Origin: a virus
IMG/VR virus record: IMGVR_UViG_3300035670_000914
Span: 1 to 30,989 of that record
Reading direction: 5' to 3' (one strand)
DNA: 30,989 bases
This document shows, one piece after another, positions 6,998 through 13,711 of the stretch (position 1 is the stretch's first letter; every line of letters starts with the position of its first letter). A program made the translations under genes and the position numbers. The notes under the pieces were generated by a model. It saw only the letters and a program-made list of their open reading frames with translations. It did no database searches and was not told where the DNA came from.

Positions 6998-7025
6998 TTG
7001 CCGCCTTCCGTGGGAGTGGTATTCT
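6998..7025 (+). promoter_or_regulatory. Candidate sigma70-like promoter for the lone plus-strand ORF
   Basis: TTGCCG (6998-7003) and TATTCT (7020-7025) are separated by 16 bases. Each matches four of six consensus bases, and they lie just upstream of an AGGAGG site and the ATG at 7056. The match is modest and unproven. The element would give the plus-strand gene expression independent of the leftward early transcript. Confidence 0.3.
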
Positions 7026-7055
7026 TGGGAGCGCAACTCAACACAGGAGGGCTGG

Positions 7056-7445
7056 ATGAAGAAACTGCCGTGGCTGACTGAGGCGATGAAAAACGCAGCG
7101 GATGATCTCCTTGCAATGGGTGGCTTCTTTCCTCTACCGAATCCACTCCTGGCATGGGTTGAGAACATTCCATTTCGCGATCTGCGCGCGGCGGACAAGC
7201 TGTGTTTTGTCTTCGCAGTCGAGCGGCGTTGGCCTCGGATACCCATTGATCAAAGGCTCCAGATTTTTCTAAGGATTCAATTCGCGCAATCAGCCGGAGC
7301 AAGTCTGCTCGACCCCGGCGTTCAAGGGATGCTTGCCGAAGATGTAATATTGGAGCAACTGCTGATCTCCCGATGGCACGAATGCGGCTTGCAATTCGCC
7401 GCCACGATAGACAAGAAGAAGAGCCGCTCATACCTTCCTCCCTGA
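7056..7445 (+). CDS. Lone plus-strand gene inside the leftward early arm, unknown
   Basis: 129 residues, starting MKKLPWLTEAMKNAADDLLAMGG. A near-perfect Shine-Dalgarno AGGAGG (7045-7050) lies 5 bases before the ATG. The sequence is well balanced, with Trp, aromatic and amphipathic helices (ADKLCFVFAVERRW, RLQIFLRIQFA, AEDVILEQLLISRW), much more protein-like than the opposite-strand reading of the same bases, which is Ser/Arg-rich. It is convergent with and overlaps the end of the 7428-7658 gene by 18 bases and diverges from the gene starting at 6994. No family recognised. The reversed orientation suggests an inserted accessory (moron) gene or a regulator expressed in the prophage state; that is inference. 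Confidence 0.55.
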   Translation: MKKLPWLTEAMKNAADDLLAMGGFFPLPNPLLAWVENIPFRDLRAADKLCFVFAVERRWPRIPIDQRLQIFLRIQFAQSAGASLLDPGVQGMLAEDVILEQLLISRWHECGLQFAATIDKKKSRSYLPP

Positions 7446-7658
7446 CTTCACCGGTTCTTCCCCCACCAGCTCCAGCGTGCGCTGGCGCGGATCGGCAATC
7501 CGCATCGCTTCGGATTTGCGAACTACAGCACAGATACAATCGGAAAGAGACAGACCAAGATCTCGATGGGCTCGTAGGATCGCCTCCCCATTGTTCGTCA
7601 CAAACTCGATGATGAATTCGAGCTCAAGCTCTGGGATATCTGTCTTCACCGTTCCCAT
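7428..7658 (-). CDS. Small early protein next to the Ner-like regulator
   Basis: 76 residues from the second of two in-frame ATGs: the one at 7658 has GGAG 6 bases upstream, while the one at 7670 has no clear site. The sequence is helical (ELELEFIIEFVTNNGEAILRAHRDLG, then LSDCICAVVRKSEAMR). It overlaps the end of the Ner-like gene by 13 bases, so it is the second gene of the early operon. The part LGLSLSDCICAVVRKS might form a short recognition helix, but I cannot name a family. Confidence 0.6.
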   Translation of the reverse strand: MGTVKTDIPELELEFIIEFVTNNGEAILRAHRDLGLSLSDCICAVVRKSEAMRIADPRQRTLELVGEEPVKSGRKV

Positions 7659-7882
7659 ATAGCGCTCCATGGTTGGTGCAACAGCTGGCAGATCGCCGCT
7701 TGTTTCTCTTGACTACGCTTGTTTCCGGAAATAAGCTGGGAGGCAAAAGACGGAGAGACGTTGAACCTATGAGCCAAGTCGGAAATTGTAATGCCGCGCT
7801 GCAAAAGGAGCGTTTTCCTTGTGATTGCATAGGGATTACGCTGTTTTTCGATTCGTGGCTTGTTTGTTTCTGCGTCTCTCAT
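7646..7882 (-). CDS. ner: Ner-like / Cro-like HTH regulator, first early gene
   Basis: 78 residues with a clear helix-turn-helix: KTLLLQRGITISDLAHRFNVSPSFASQLISG (residues ~23-53, shown here only as a motif region), then RSQEKQAAICQLLHQPWSAIW. Length and position match Mu Ner (about 75 residues), which represses the early promoter and the repressor promoter during the lytic cycle. It is transcribed away from the XRE-type repressor candidate across a 74-base control region. There is no obvious Shine-Dalgarno before the ATG at 7882, in contrast to most genes here. By sequence it is XRE/Cro-like, so the Ner role rests on context. Confidence 0.78.
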   Translation of the reverse strand: MRDAETNKPRIEKQRNPYAITRKTLLLQRGITISDLAHRFNVSPSFASQLISGNKRSQEKQAAICQLLHQPWSAIWER

Positions 7883-7956
7883 GGTTCAACAAGTAACCTG
7901 TTGTTGTTGGTAAGATATGGTAATCTCCGGTAACACACAACAAAAATTACTTTTTT
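7883..7956. promoter_or_regulatory. Divergent control region with phased repeat operators
   Basis: AT-rich intergenic region between two divergent HTH genes. Three GGTAA direct repeats lie at 7909-7913, 7919-7923 and 7929-7933, spaced by exactly 10 bases, so they face the same side of the helix. To the left, CAACA (7887-7891) and TGTTG (7899-7903) form an inverted repeat around AGTAACC. These are candidate operators for the repressor and the Ner-like protein. Promoters for both directions must lie here, but no -35/-10 pair is convincing. Neither gene has a Shine-Dalgarno site in this region. Confidence 0.65.
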
Positions 7957-8355
7957 ATGGCAACTATCGGGACAAGGCTTTTGTCGCTACTTTTGTCGCG
8001 CGGAATGACGCGCACTTCCCTGGCGCACAAGGCTGAGGTCTCCGTGAAGACGATTTACTCCATCCTGAACGATGAGCACGAGCCTTCACTCCCCGTGATC
8101 GCCCGTATTGCCGAAGCGTTGGGTGAGAAGCCGGAGGTTCTCACGCAAGGCGCCCCGAGCTGGCCACGCAATGGATCTGAGGAAGGTCCGGAGTGGAACG
8201 GCAGGCAGATCCGCCCGAATGAAGGCGCGAGCGCTGAGCTTGCGGCCACGATGCTGCGGTTGAGTGAGGCCGTCCGCATTTTGAGCGAACGCATGGCCGG
8301 CGTTGAGCGTGAGTTACAGGCAATGCGCGAACACAAGAAAGAAAAAAAGCCATGA
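7957..8355 (+). CDS. XRE-type repressor candidate with C-terminal coiled coil
   Basis: 132 residues. Residues 5-60 form a classic XRE/lambda-Cro helix-turn-helix (TRTSLAHKAEVSVKTIYSIL, then EPSLPVIARIAEALG). A Pro/Gly-rich linker (about 65-85) follows, then a helical heptad region (AELAATMLRLSEAVRILSERM...ELQAMREH) that likely dimerises the protein. It lacks the LexA-like peptidase domain of RecA-sensitive repressors, so induction probably differs from lambda. It faces the Ner-like gene across a shared operator region, like Mu c and ner. The ATG follows a T-tract with no Shine-Dalgarno, so a leaderless or weakly translated mRNA is possible. It could instead be a secondary regulator. Confidence 0.72.
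   Translation: MATIGTRLLSLLLSRGMTRTSLAHKAEVSVKTIYSILNDEHEPSLPVIARIAEALGEKPEVLTQGAPSWPRNGSEEGPEWNGRQIRPNEGASAELAATMLRLSEAVRILSERMAGVERELQAMREHKKEKKP
7978..7999 (+). repeat. Tandem CTTTTGTCGC repeat inside the repressor gene
   Basis: CTTTTGTCGC occurs at 7978-7987 and again at 7990-7999, a 12-base period, just after the repressor start codon. The core TTTTGTC recurs twice at the right edge of the window (30961-30967 and 30979-30985). It may be a protein-binding site, or simply coding sequence for LL-S repeats. Confidence 0.4.
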
Positions 8356-8855
8356 GTACGAAAACGTGTTTGGCGATGGTATTGGTTTGCGTAATCACAA
8401 TCTCGGCAAAAGCCGGACTTGATGATTCTTACGCGTGGTTTGTCGAAAAGTACGGCAAACCGTTTTCGACAAGTCAAACAGCCGTCGGCTTTCAAGCTAC
8501 GTGGTCAACCAACAACTTCGCGATCGTATCTACGTTTTCAAATCATGTGTCGGTAATGATGGCGTATGCAAAGATCGATGATTTAACCGGCCTTCGTTTG
8601 CCGTTTAACGGCAGCGAAAAAAGGCAGATTCTGGAGGCCAACGCTCACGGAAAAATCTGGAAAGAGATTGAGCAGAAAAATGACTTTGCGAAGAGTTTCG
8701 GCGATCGGTTGGACGCCATGAAGGTGGCAATGCGATACACGCTCTGGATTCGATCGGACGGAGCTTGGGCCTCTTACGATCATGTGCAAAATCACTTTTT
8801 GATTTTCGCGTGGTCGATGTATTCCAGTTTTGAAGCTCTGCCCAATCCGTTCTAA
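8352..8855 (+). CDS. Secreted protein coupled to the repressor, lysogenic-conversion candidate
   Basis: 167 residues with a clear Sec signal peptide (TCLAMVLVCVITISAKA, cleavage after residue ~21). The mature part begins GLDDSYAWFVEKYGKPFS, continues with beta-rich NFAIVSTFSNHVSVMMAYAK, and ends with a helical, aromatic C-terminus. The ATG overlaps the repressor stop (ATGA), so both should be co-expressed, and thus in the prophage state. The bases are visibly less GC-rich than the rest of the phage, suggesting recent acquisition. I do not recognise a named family; the 'YGKP' opening resembles small periplasmic proteins in PVC bacteria. An exported factor altering the lysogen, such as superinfection exclusion or fitness, is inference. 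Confidence 0.7.
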   Translation: MSTKTCLAMVLVCVITISAKAGLDDSYAWFVEKYGKPFSTSQTAVGFQATWSTNNFAIVSTFSNHVSVMMAYAKIDDLTGLRLPFNGSEKRQILEANAHGKIWKEIEQKNDFAKSFGDRLDAMKVAMRYTLWIRSDGAWASYDHVQNHFLIFAWSMYSSFEALPNPF

Positions 8856-9116
8856 GAATCTTTTTGCTTTGCTTGTCGTGACCGCTCTGGCATTGCCTTT
8901 TCTTGCAATATGAGCCATTACGCCGAGTCCGGCAAAATGGCTCCGATTTAAACTTCTTTTCTCGACAACCGCATTTTTGTTTCCATGCTCGCGCATAAGG
9001 CGCGGTGGGCCACGCGGGTGCGTGAGTCCCGGCCGGCTGCCTCCTGCAATGGGTTGCACCCCGCCCGGCTTCGATCGTGGGGCCGGGCGGGGCCTTGAAA
9101 AGGGCGCGAGGAAACG
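8856..9116 (+). promoter_or_regulatory. Intergenic region before the late operon
   Basis: The left half (8856-8990) is AT-richer and could hold the late promoter, but I see no clear -35/-10 pair. The right half is very GC-rich and holds a large hairpin (listed separately). A GAGGAAA site precedes the ATG at 9117. No small gene with convincing signals was found on either strand. Confidence 0.4.
9059..9092 (+). repeat. 11-base perfect inverted repeat in the late-operon leader
   Basis: CCCCGCCCGGC (9059-9069) and its exact complement GCCGGGCGGGG (9082-9092) flank a 12-base loop. It ends 24 bases before the first late start codon. There is no T-run after it, so it is not a standard intrinsic terminator. 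It may be a leader hairpin protecting or attenuating the late mRNA. Confidence 0.6.
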
Positions 9117-9626
9117 ATGCTGGTTTGCCTGTACCGCGGCCGCTCGGCGACGAGCCGCCTGATCCGCTGGTTCACCCGTGGGGTGTATTCGCACGCCTCC
9201 TGCCTGGACCCCGAGACGGGAAGCGAGTTCGAGAGCTGGAAGGGTGGCGTCACGTTCGAGCGCGAGCTGGGCGAGGGCCACTTGGAGCGCACGCCGATCG
9301 ACCTTTTCGCGGTGGAAAATCTTTCCGCCGAACAGGCGGCGAAGGTGCGCGAGTTTCTGGAGTCGAAGCTCGGGACGCCCTACGATTTTCGCGGAATTTT
9401 CCAGTTTTTGACGCGCCGGGTGCAGGCCCGTCCGGAGCTGCGGTTTTTCTGCAGCGAGCTTGTTTTTGCGGCGTTCGAGGAGGCGAAAGCGCCGCTGCTC
9501 CTGCGCTGCCAGCCGTTCGTCGTGCACCCCACGCTGCTCTCGTACTCACCCCGCCTCACGTACCTGGGAACGGTGCTCTCGGGTAAGGGGATGTGCTGGC
9601 GGCACCTGCTGGGGAGGGCGGCGTGA
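9117..9626 (+). CDS. Permuted papain-like hydrolase (YiiX/NlpC-P60 type), lysis candidate
   Basis: 169 residues. Catalytic elements occur in permuted order: His first (SHASCLD, H26) and Cys later (FFCSELVFAAFEEA, C112), with PYDFRGIFQF (88-97) between them as in YiiX-like permuted NlpC/P60 domains. It would cleave peptide or amide bonds, probably in peptidoglycan. There is no signal peptide, so a holin or pinholin would be needed. It is the first gene of the late arm, where many Mu-like phages place the lysin, and the next gene encodes a membrane protein. An entry role is less likely given its distance from the tail genes. The GAGGAAACG site decides the start. Confidence 0.75.
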   Translation: MLVCLYRGRSATSRLIRWFTRGVYSHASCLDPETGSEFESWKGGVTFERELGEGHLERTPIDLFAVENLSAEQAAKVREFLESKLGTPYDFRGIFQFLTRRVQARPELRFFCSELVFAAFEEAKAPLLLRCQPFVVHPTLLSYSPRLTYLGTVLSGKGMCWRHLLGRAA

Positions 9627-10084
9627 TGGACCTTGCCGGGATCACGGTGACGGCGCTCATCCAGATGGGGATCGGGACGCTGTTTTATTTCGCGGTGCGC
9701 CGCAACCTGGACAAGGTGGACCGGCTCGAGGAGAAGCTCGAAGACCTGGAGCGCGAACGGATCGATGCGATGGAAGCCACGCAGCGCGATTGCCGCCTGC
9801 GCTGCGAGCGGGAGCGCGAGCACGAGGCGCAGTCGCGCAAGGAGTTGCACCGGGACCTTTCGGAGGTGCGCCGCACGTACGTGACGGTGGCGGCGCTCAA
9901 CGAAGCGCTGCACGAAATCAAGAGCGCGCAGCAGGATTTCCGGGGCGCGGTGCTGGATCTGGCGGCGATCAAAAACGAGATCGGGAACGTGGCGGCGTTC
10001 GTGTCGGAGGTGAACCAGCGGGGCATCGCGCTGCTTGCGGATGTGGCGCGGATCGAGGGCGAATTGCAGGGCAAGAAGGGGTGA
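9626..10084 (+). CDS. Membrane-anchored coiled-coil protein (DUF2730-like)
   Basis: 152 residues. There is one N-terminal membrane helix (residues ~5-23, ITVTALIQMGIGTLFYFAV), then a long charged coiled coil (KVDRLEEKLEDLERERIDA to about 80) and further helices (IKSAQQDFRGAVLDLAAIKNEIG). This architecture and its place before the terminase genes match the DUF2730 family of Mu-like phages. The start at 9626 overlaps the preceding TGA (TGATG); a start 11 codons upstream was rejected because it lies within the hydrolase gene. A holin or spanin-like role next to the hydrolase is possible but not shown. Confidence 0.7.
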   Translation: MDLAGITVTALIQMGIGTLFYFAVRRNLDKVDRLEEKLEDLERERIDAMEATQRDCRLRCEREREHEAQSRKELHRDLSEVRRTYVTVAALNEALHEIKSAQQDFRGAVLDLAAIKNEIGNVAAFVSEVNQRGIALLADVARIEGELQGKKG

Positions 10085-10401
10085 TGCACATGGACGCGGT
10101 GGCACTGCAGGCGCAGCGGGAACTGGATCGCGACATCCTGGCGTATTGCCGGGAGATGCAGAAGTTTGCCCCGGTCACGGAGGAGTCGATCGTGGAGTTC
10201 GAGCGCAGCGTGCGCCGCCGCGATGTGCTGGCAAGCCGCATCCGCGACCGCCTGGCATACCTCGTTTCGCGCGGCGACCTGGAGCGCAAGTTGGAATGGC
10301 AAGGCGGGGAGTTTGTGCATTTCGTGGTGACGGCGCAGGGCATGGATGTGCTGGACGGGAACCTGCCGCCGCCCAACTGGAAACCGGGAGGTGCCGCGTG
10401 A
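10084..10401 (+). CDS. Small winged-helix-like protein of Mu-like late region
   Basis: 105 residues. Residues ~8-35 are helical (AQRELDRDILAYCREM). A region with RDVLASRIRDRLAYLVSRGDLERK then FVHFVVTAQGMDVLDG (about 45-95) has helix-turn-helix plus wing features, ending in a Pro-rich tail. Mu-like phages often have such a winged-helix protein between the DUF2730 gene and the terminase genes. It is coupled to the previous gene by TGATG and could start at 10084 or two codons later (10090). The role is unknown; DNA binding during packaging or transcription is inference. Confidence 0.62.
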   Translation: MHMDAVALQAQRELDRDILAYCREMQKFAPVTEESIVEFERSVRRRDVLASRIRDRLAYLVSRGDLERKLEWQGGEFVHFVVTAQGMDVLDGNLPPPNWKPGGAA

Positions 10402-11162
10402 AGCGTGCTTTTGCATCGTGGCTTGGAATGGCGTTTGTCGTTGCGGTCTTGGCCGGGATGCTGGGCGGCTGCGCAGAGCTTGAGGGTTTGCGCGGCGCGG
10501 CGCAGGGCGCGGGCGAGCTGGCCCAGGCGATCACGAACCTGCAAAGCCAGGTGGAAGACCAGGCTCCGGCTGCCGGCACGGTGCAGGACCGGATCCCAGC
10601 TTTCGCGGGCGGGGCGTATGCCGATGCGGCAAACCATGGCACGCCGGTCGAGATCCGCTACCACGAGGCCAGGTGGCTGCAATACCCCGATGGGTGGTGC
10701 GCGAATACGGACATTCGCGAAACCGATTCGTTTCCGAAAAACTTCAATGAGCGGGCGATTTTGGGCTTTTCGGCGATGCTCTACGACGCCGGCGGCCGCA
10801 GCGCGGAGAACCAGCTCGTGACGCAGGTTGTAACGCGCGTGCTCTCGACGGCGCAGTACGACGAGCCGGCCGGGAGCGCGCAGCCCGACAAGATCGAGAT
10901 CTCCATGCACTGCTCCGGAGGCTTCCGGTTCTGGTTTGTCTACTCGCACCACGGCGATGCGCCGGCCTCGCCAGGCCAGGCGGATTGCGGCTGGTTTACG
11001 GATGGGGAAAAGACGGTGCAGGGAAGGATCAACAAGACCGTGATCTACACCGGCAAGACCGGCCCCTATGCCGGCAAGCGCTACTGGTGCAGCGTGAGGA
11101 AAAGATTTTCGCGCGACGCGGATGCAAACGACCTGGGCCCAGCCCGCACGCTGCCACGGTGA
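10398..11162 (+). CDS. Lipoprotein of unknown function
   Basis: 254 residues from a GTG start (10398) that overlaps the previous TGA (GTGA), with GGGAGGT 5 bases upstream. The N-terminus KRAFASWLGMAFVVAVLAG then MLGGC(25) is a lipoprotein signal with a lipobox-like L-G-G-C; the mature protein would be lipidated at C25. After a helical stretch (LEGLRGAAQGAGELAQAI) comes a soluble domain with several Cys (WCANTD, MHCSGGF, ADCGWF, YWCSVRK) and aromatic strands. The family is unknown. Its place in the lysis/packaging region suggests an outer-membrane role such as lysis or superinfection exclusion; a spanin of this size would be atypical. Confidence 0.68.
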   Translation: MKRAFASWLGMAFVVAVLAGMLGGCAELEGLRGAAQGAGELAQAITNLQSQVEDQAPAAGTVQDRIPAFAGGAYADAANHGTPVEIRYHEARWLQYPDGWCANTDIRETDSFPKNFNERAILGFSAMLYDAGGRSAENQLVTQVVTRVLSTAQYDEPAGSAQPDKIEISMHCSGGFRFWFVYSHHGDAPASPGQADCGWFTDGEKTVQGRINKTVIYTGKTGPYAGKRYWCSVRKRFSRDADANDLGPARTLPR

Positions 11163-11176
11163 GGAGGATGTTTGAC

Positions 11177-11680
11177 ATGAAAAATATCACACAGGATGCG
11201 ATGAAGCGGGGCCGCGGCGGACGGCCGGGCGATGGGATGCAACCCGTCGCCGAACCAGCACAGCGCTGCTCGACGTTGCTGGATCCGCCTGCATCGCGTG
11301 TGTTCGCGGTGCTTGCCGCCGCGTGTGTGGTGCTTGGCGCGGGATCCTGTTTCGCCATTCCACCGGCGCCGCCGGCGGTGCTCATCCACACGCCCACCTG
11401 GGTGGAGTGGGATGCCGTGACGAATGACACCGAGGGCGCCGCGCTTTCGGGCGTGCGCTACGAGGTGCTGCGGGCGGATGTGGATGCCGGCAGCAACACG
11501 GTGTGGACGGTTGCCACGAACACGGCCGCTACCGAGGCGCGCCTCGACTGGCCGCTCGGGTGGCACTGGTGCACGGTCGTGGCGGTCGCGACGAACGGCG
11601 CGAGGAGCGCGGGCTCGAATGTGCTGGAGGTTCCCGCGAAGGCGAAAGGGCCGGCCGCGCCGGCGGCGAGGAAGCGATAG
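11177..11680 (+). CDS. Exported FN3-like protein
   Basis: 167 residues. After an unusually long basic N-terminal part comes a hydrophobic segment (residues ~46-62, FAVLAAACVVLGAGSCFA), a signal peptide or signal anchor. The rest is a fibronectin type III-like domain (PPAVLIHTPTWVEWDAV, RYEVLRADVDAG, WHWCTVVAVATNGARSAGS). The C-terminus is basic and Ala-rich. The GAGGAGG at 11161-11167 sits 9 bases before the ATG at 11177, favouring that start over the ATG at 11168. The hydrophobic segment begins far from the N-terminus, so a start further downstream cannot be excluded. The gene lies just before the terminase genes, and its exported character there is odd. Surface display or adhesion is inference. 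Confidence 0.62.
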   Translation: MKNITQDAMKRGRGGRPGDGMQPVAEPAQRCSTLLDPPASRVFAVLAAACVVLGAGSCFAIPPAPPAVLIHTPTWVEWDAVTNDTEGAALSGVRYEVLRADVDAGSNTVWTVATNTAATEARLDWPLGWHWCTVVAVATNGARSAGSNVLEVPAKAKGPAAPAARKR

Positions 11681-11684
11681 GACC

Positions 11685-12242
11685 ATGGCGACGACGGTGA
11701 AACAGCTCCCCGAAGAGGCGCTTGAGAAGGTGCGCCACATGCTGCGGCGCGATGCGAATAGCGATCTTGCGATCGCGCGCTTCGCGGAGCAGTGCGCGGG
11801 CCGGGAGCTGTGGCCGAGCGATGCGGCGCGGCAGCGGGCGATCGCGCGGTACAGGCAGAGCGCGGAGTTCAAGCGCTGGCGCGAGCGCTTCGAGAACCAG
11901 GACATCGAGCTCAAGCGCCAGATCGCGGTGCAGAAAGAGGCGTTCGCCTTCGTGCGCGAGATCGTTGGGGAGGGCGCGGCGGAGGGCGCGACGGCCGTGT
12001 CGCGCGGGCTGCTGGCGCGGGCGCTCACGGTGGCGGCGCGCTGCGGGGATGAGGAGCTTGTGGAGGGGCTCAAAGGCCGCGGCTACATCGCCTCGCTCAT
12101 CAAGCTTGTGCAGGAGCAGGCGCGGCTCGAAAAGGCCGCGCTGCGCGAAAAGGTCGCGGCGGCCGTGGATGAGGGGGCGAAGAAGAAGGCCACGCCGGAA
12201 GAGCTCGTCGCGGCGGTCGATAAGGTGATGGGACTTGCGTAA
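11685..12242 (+). CDS. Small terminase-like protein (Mu gp27 / DUF3486 type)
   Basis: 185 residues, nearly all helical. It opens with KQLPEEALEKVRHMLRRD and a helix-turn-helix-like segment (LAIARFAEQCAGRELWPSDAARQRAIARY), then a long central helix and a C-terminal helical tail. The opening 'L-P-x-E' pattern and its position directly before the large terminase match Mu gp27-type proteins, which likely recognise DNA for packaging. Its stop overlaps the terminase start (TAATG). A small terminase role in Mu-like phages is inferred from synteny. Confidence 0.68.
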   Translation: MATTVKQLPEEALEKVRHMLRRDANSDLAIARFAEQCAGRELWPSDAARQRAIARYRQSAEFKRWRERFENQDIELKRQIAVQKEAFAFVREIVGEGAAEGATAVSRGLLARALTVAARCGDEELVEGLKGRGYIASLIKLVQEQARLEKAALREKVAAAVDEGAKKKATPEELVAAVDKVMGLA

Positions 12243-13711
12243 TGGTGGAAGCACTTACAGATGCGGATGTCAAGAGCCTGAGCGACCGCGAGCTCAAGCG
12301 CGAGATGAACCGCTATTTCCTCGATTACCAGCGCGAGGAGATTCTCGACGAGTCGCGCCTTTCCCTGTGGGAAAAGTCCATCCGCATCGGCGCGACGTAT
12401 TGCCACGCCATGCGCGCGGTGCGCCGGCGGCAGACGGGGCGGCACGGGGACCTCCTGCACACGAGCGTGAACGAGCGCATCGCGAAGGAGTTCGTGCTCG
12501 ACTGCGCGCGCTTCTGCCGCATCTACGACGTTGTGGGCTCCTCGGATGTGCTCGAGAGCGAGGTGTTCAACCCCAGCGAAAACCGCACGGAAACGGCGTT
12601 CGAGATCCGGTTCAGGCTGCCCGACGGAAACAGCGTTGCGATCAAGGTGTTTTCGTCGAATCCTGACTGCCTGCGCGGCGCGGGCGGCGAGGTGAACATC
12701 GACGAGCTCACGAGCCACAAGCGGGCGGAGGAGATGCTCAAGGCCGCCGGCGGCCGTGCGATGTGGGGCTTTGCGATCCGGATCTGGACAAGCCACAAGG
12801 GCGTTTCCTCGTGCTTTAACCGCATGCTGCGCGAAGAGCGGGCCAAGGGCGCGGCCTCGCGCTGGAAAATTCGCACGACGACGCTCGTCGACGCTCTGGA
12901 TGCCGGGCTCCTCGAAAAGATTAACGAGGTGCGAAAGCTTTCGCTCACGCGCGAGGAGTTTCTTGCCGACACGATCGCCGCCGTCGGCGGCCAGGAGGCG
13001 TTCGAGGAAGAGTGCCTGTGTAAGCCGCGTTCAGGAACCGACCAGGCGGTTCCGTGGCATCGCCTCGATGCCGCGCGGCTCTCCCCCTACCCGTTTAAGC
13101 GCGTGCACGTGGAAGGCGACCAGAGCTTCGACGCAATCGCGGCGCTGGCGGATGCGATTCTTGATTGCCGCCAGGCGACGCGCTGCGCGATCGGCTACGA
13201 CGTTGCGCGAACGGGCCACCTTTCGGCGATCCCGTTGCTCGCTCAATTTGGAAAAGCCTGGCGGGTGGCGGCGCTCATCACAACGCATAAGCGCAAGTTC
13301 AGCCTGCAGCGGGCGATTGTGGAAGGGATCATGCGCGCCTGTCCGCGCATGGTGGGCGCAGGCGATAAGACGGGCCTTGGCATGCAGATCTGCGAGGAGC
13401 TCACGGAGGCCCTGGGCAACACGCGTTTTGTCGGTATCAATTTCGGGCAGCAAAAGGGCGCTTTGGGAACGAAGCTCACACAGGTTTTCGAAGATGGGCG
13501 CTGCGCCATTCCGGCGGAGCGTGAACATGACGATATCGCCTTTGACATCGCGGCCCTGCAAAAGGCTTCGCTGCCAAGCGGCCGGGCCTATTTTGAGGAG
13601 ACCGCAAACCCCGTGAACAAGCTTTCGCACTGCGATATAGCCTGGGCCATTGCTCTTGCGCTGTTCGTGGGCGATGAGGAAAAAACCAACGTGGGAATCG
13701 CCATCCGATGA
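12242..13711 (+). CDS. Large terminase, Mu gp28-like
   Basis: 489 residues (Mu gp28 has about 551). The ATPase part opens with FLDYQREEILDESRLSLWEKSIRIGAT (about 26-51), the divergent 'Q-x-x-x...EKSRRIG-x-T' motif of Mu-type terminases in place of a standard Walker A. Walker B is VNIDE (151-155, D153-E154), and a coupling-like WTSHKG lies at 182-187. The nuclease part has acidic residues D320 (IGYDVAR), D375 (GAGDKTG) and D465 (SHCDIAWA), fitting an RNase H-like fold. The protein packages phage DNA into the prohead through the portal; transposable phages cut host-flanked DNA by headful. It ends ATGA into the portal gene. Confidence 0.88.
   Translation: MVEALTDADVKSLSDRELKREMNRYFLDYQREEILDESRLSLWEKSIRIGATYCHAMRAVRRRQTGRHGDLLHTSVNERIAKEFVLDCARFCRIYDVVGSSDVLESEVFNPSENRTETAFEIRFRLPDGNSVAIKVFSSNPDCLRGAGGEVNIDELTSHKRAEEMLKAAGGRAMWGFAIRIWTSHKGVSSCFNRMLREERAKGAASRWKIRTTTLVDALDAGLLEKINEVRKLSLTREEFLADTIAAVGGQEAFEEECLCKPRSGTDQAVPWHRLDAARLSPYPFKRVHVEGDQSFDAIAALADAILDCRQATRCAIGYDVARTGHLSAIPLLAQFGKAWRVAALITTHKRKFSLQRAIVEGIMRACPRMVGAGDKTGLGMQICEELTEALGNTRFVGINFGQQKGALGTKLTQVFEDGRCAIPAEREHDDIAFDIAALQKASLPSGRAYFEETANPVNKLSHCDIAWAIALALFVGDEEKTNVGIAIR

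Noticed and set aside
6991-7428. Minus-strand reading between 7428 and 6991
   Set aside because: It would keep the early arm uninterrupted, but the product is Ser/Pro/Arg-rich in its second half and lacks a ribosome site, while the plus-strand ORF has AGGAGG and balanced composition.
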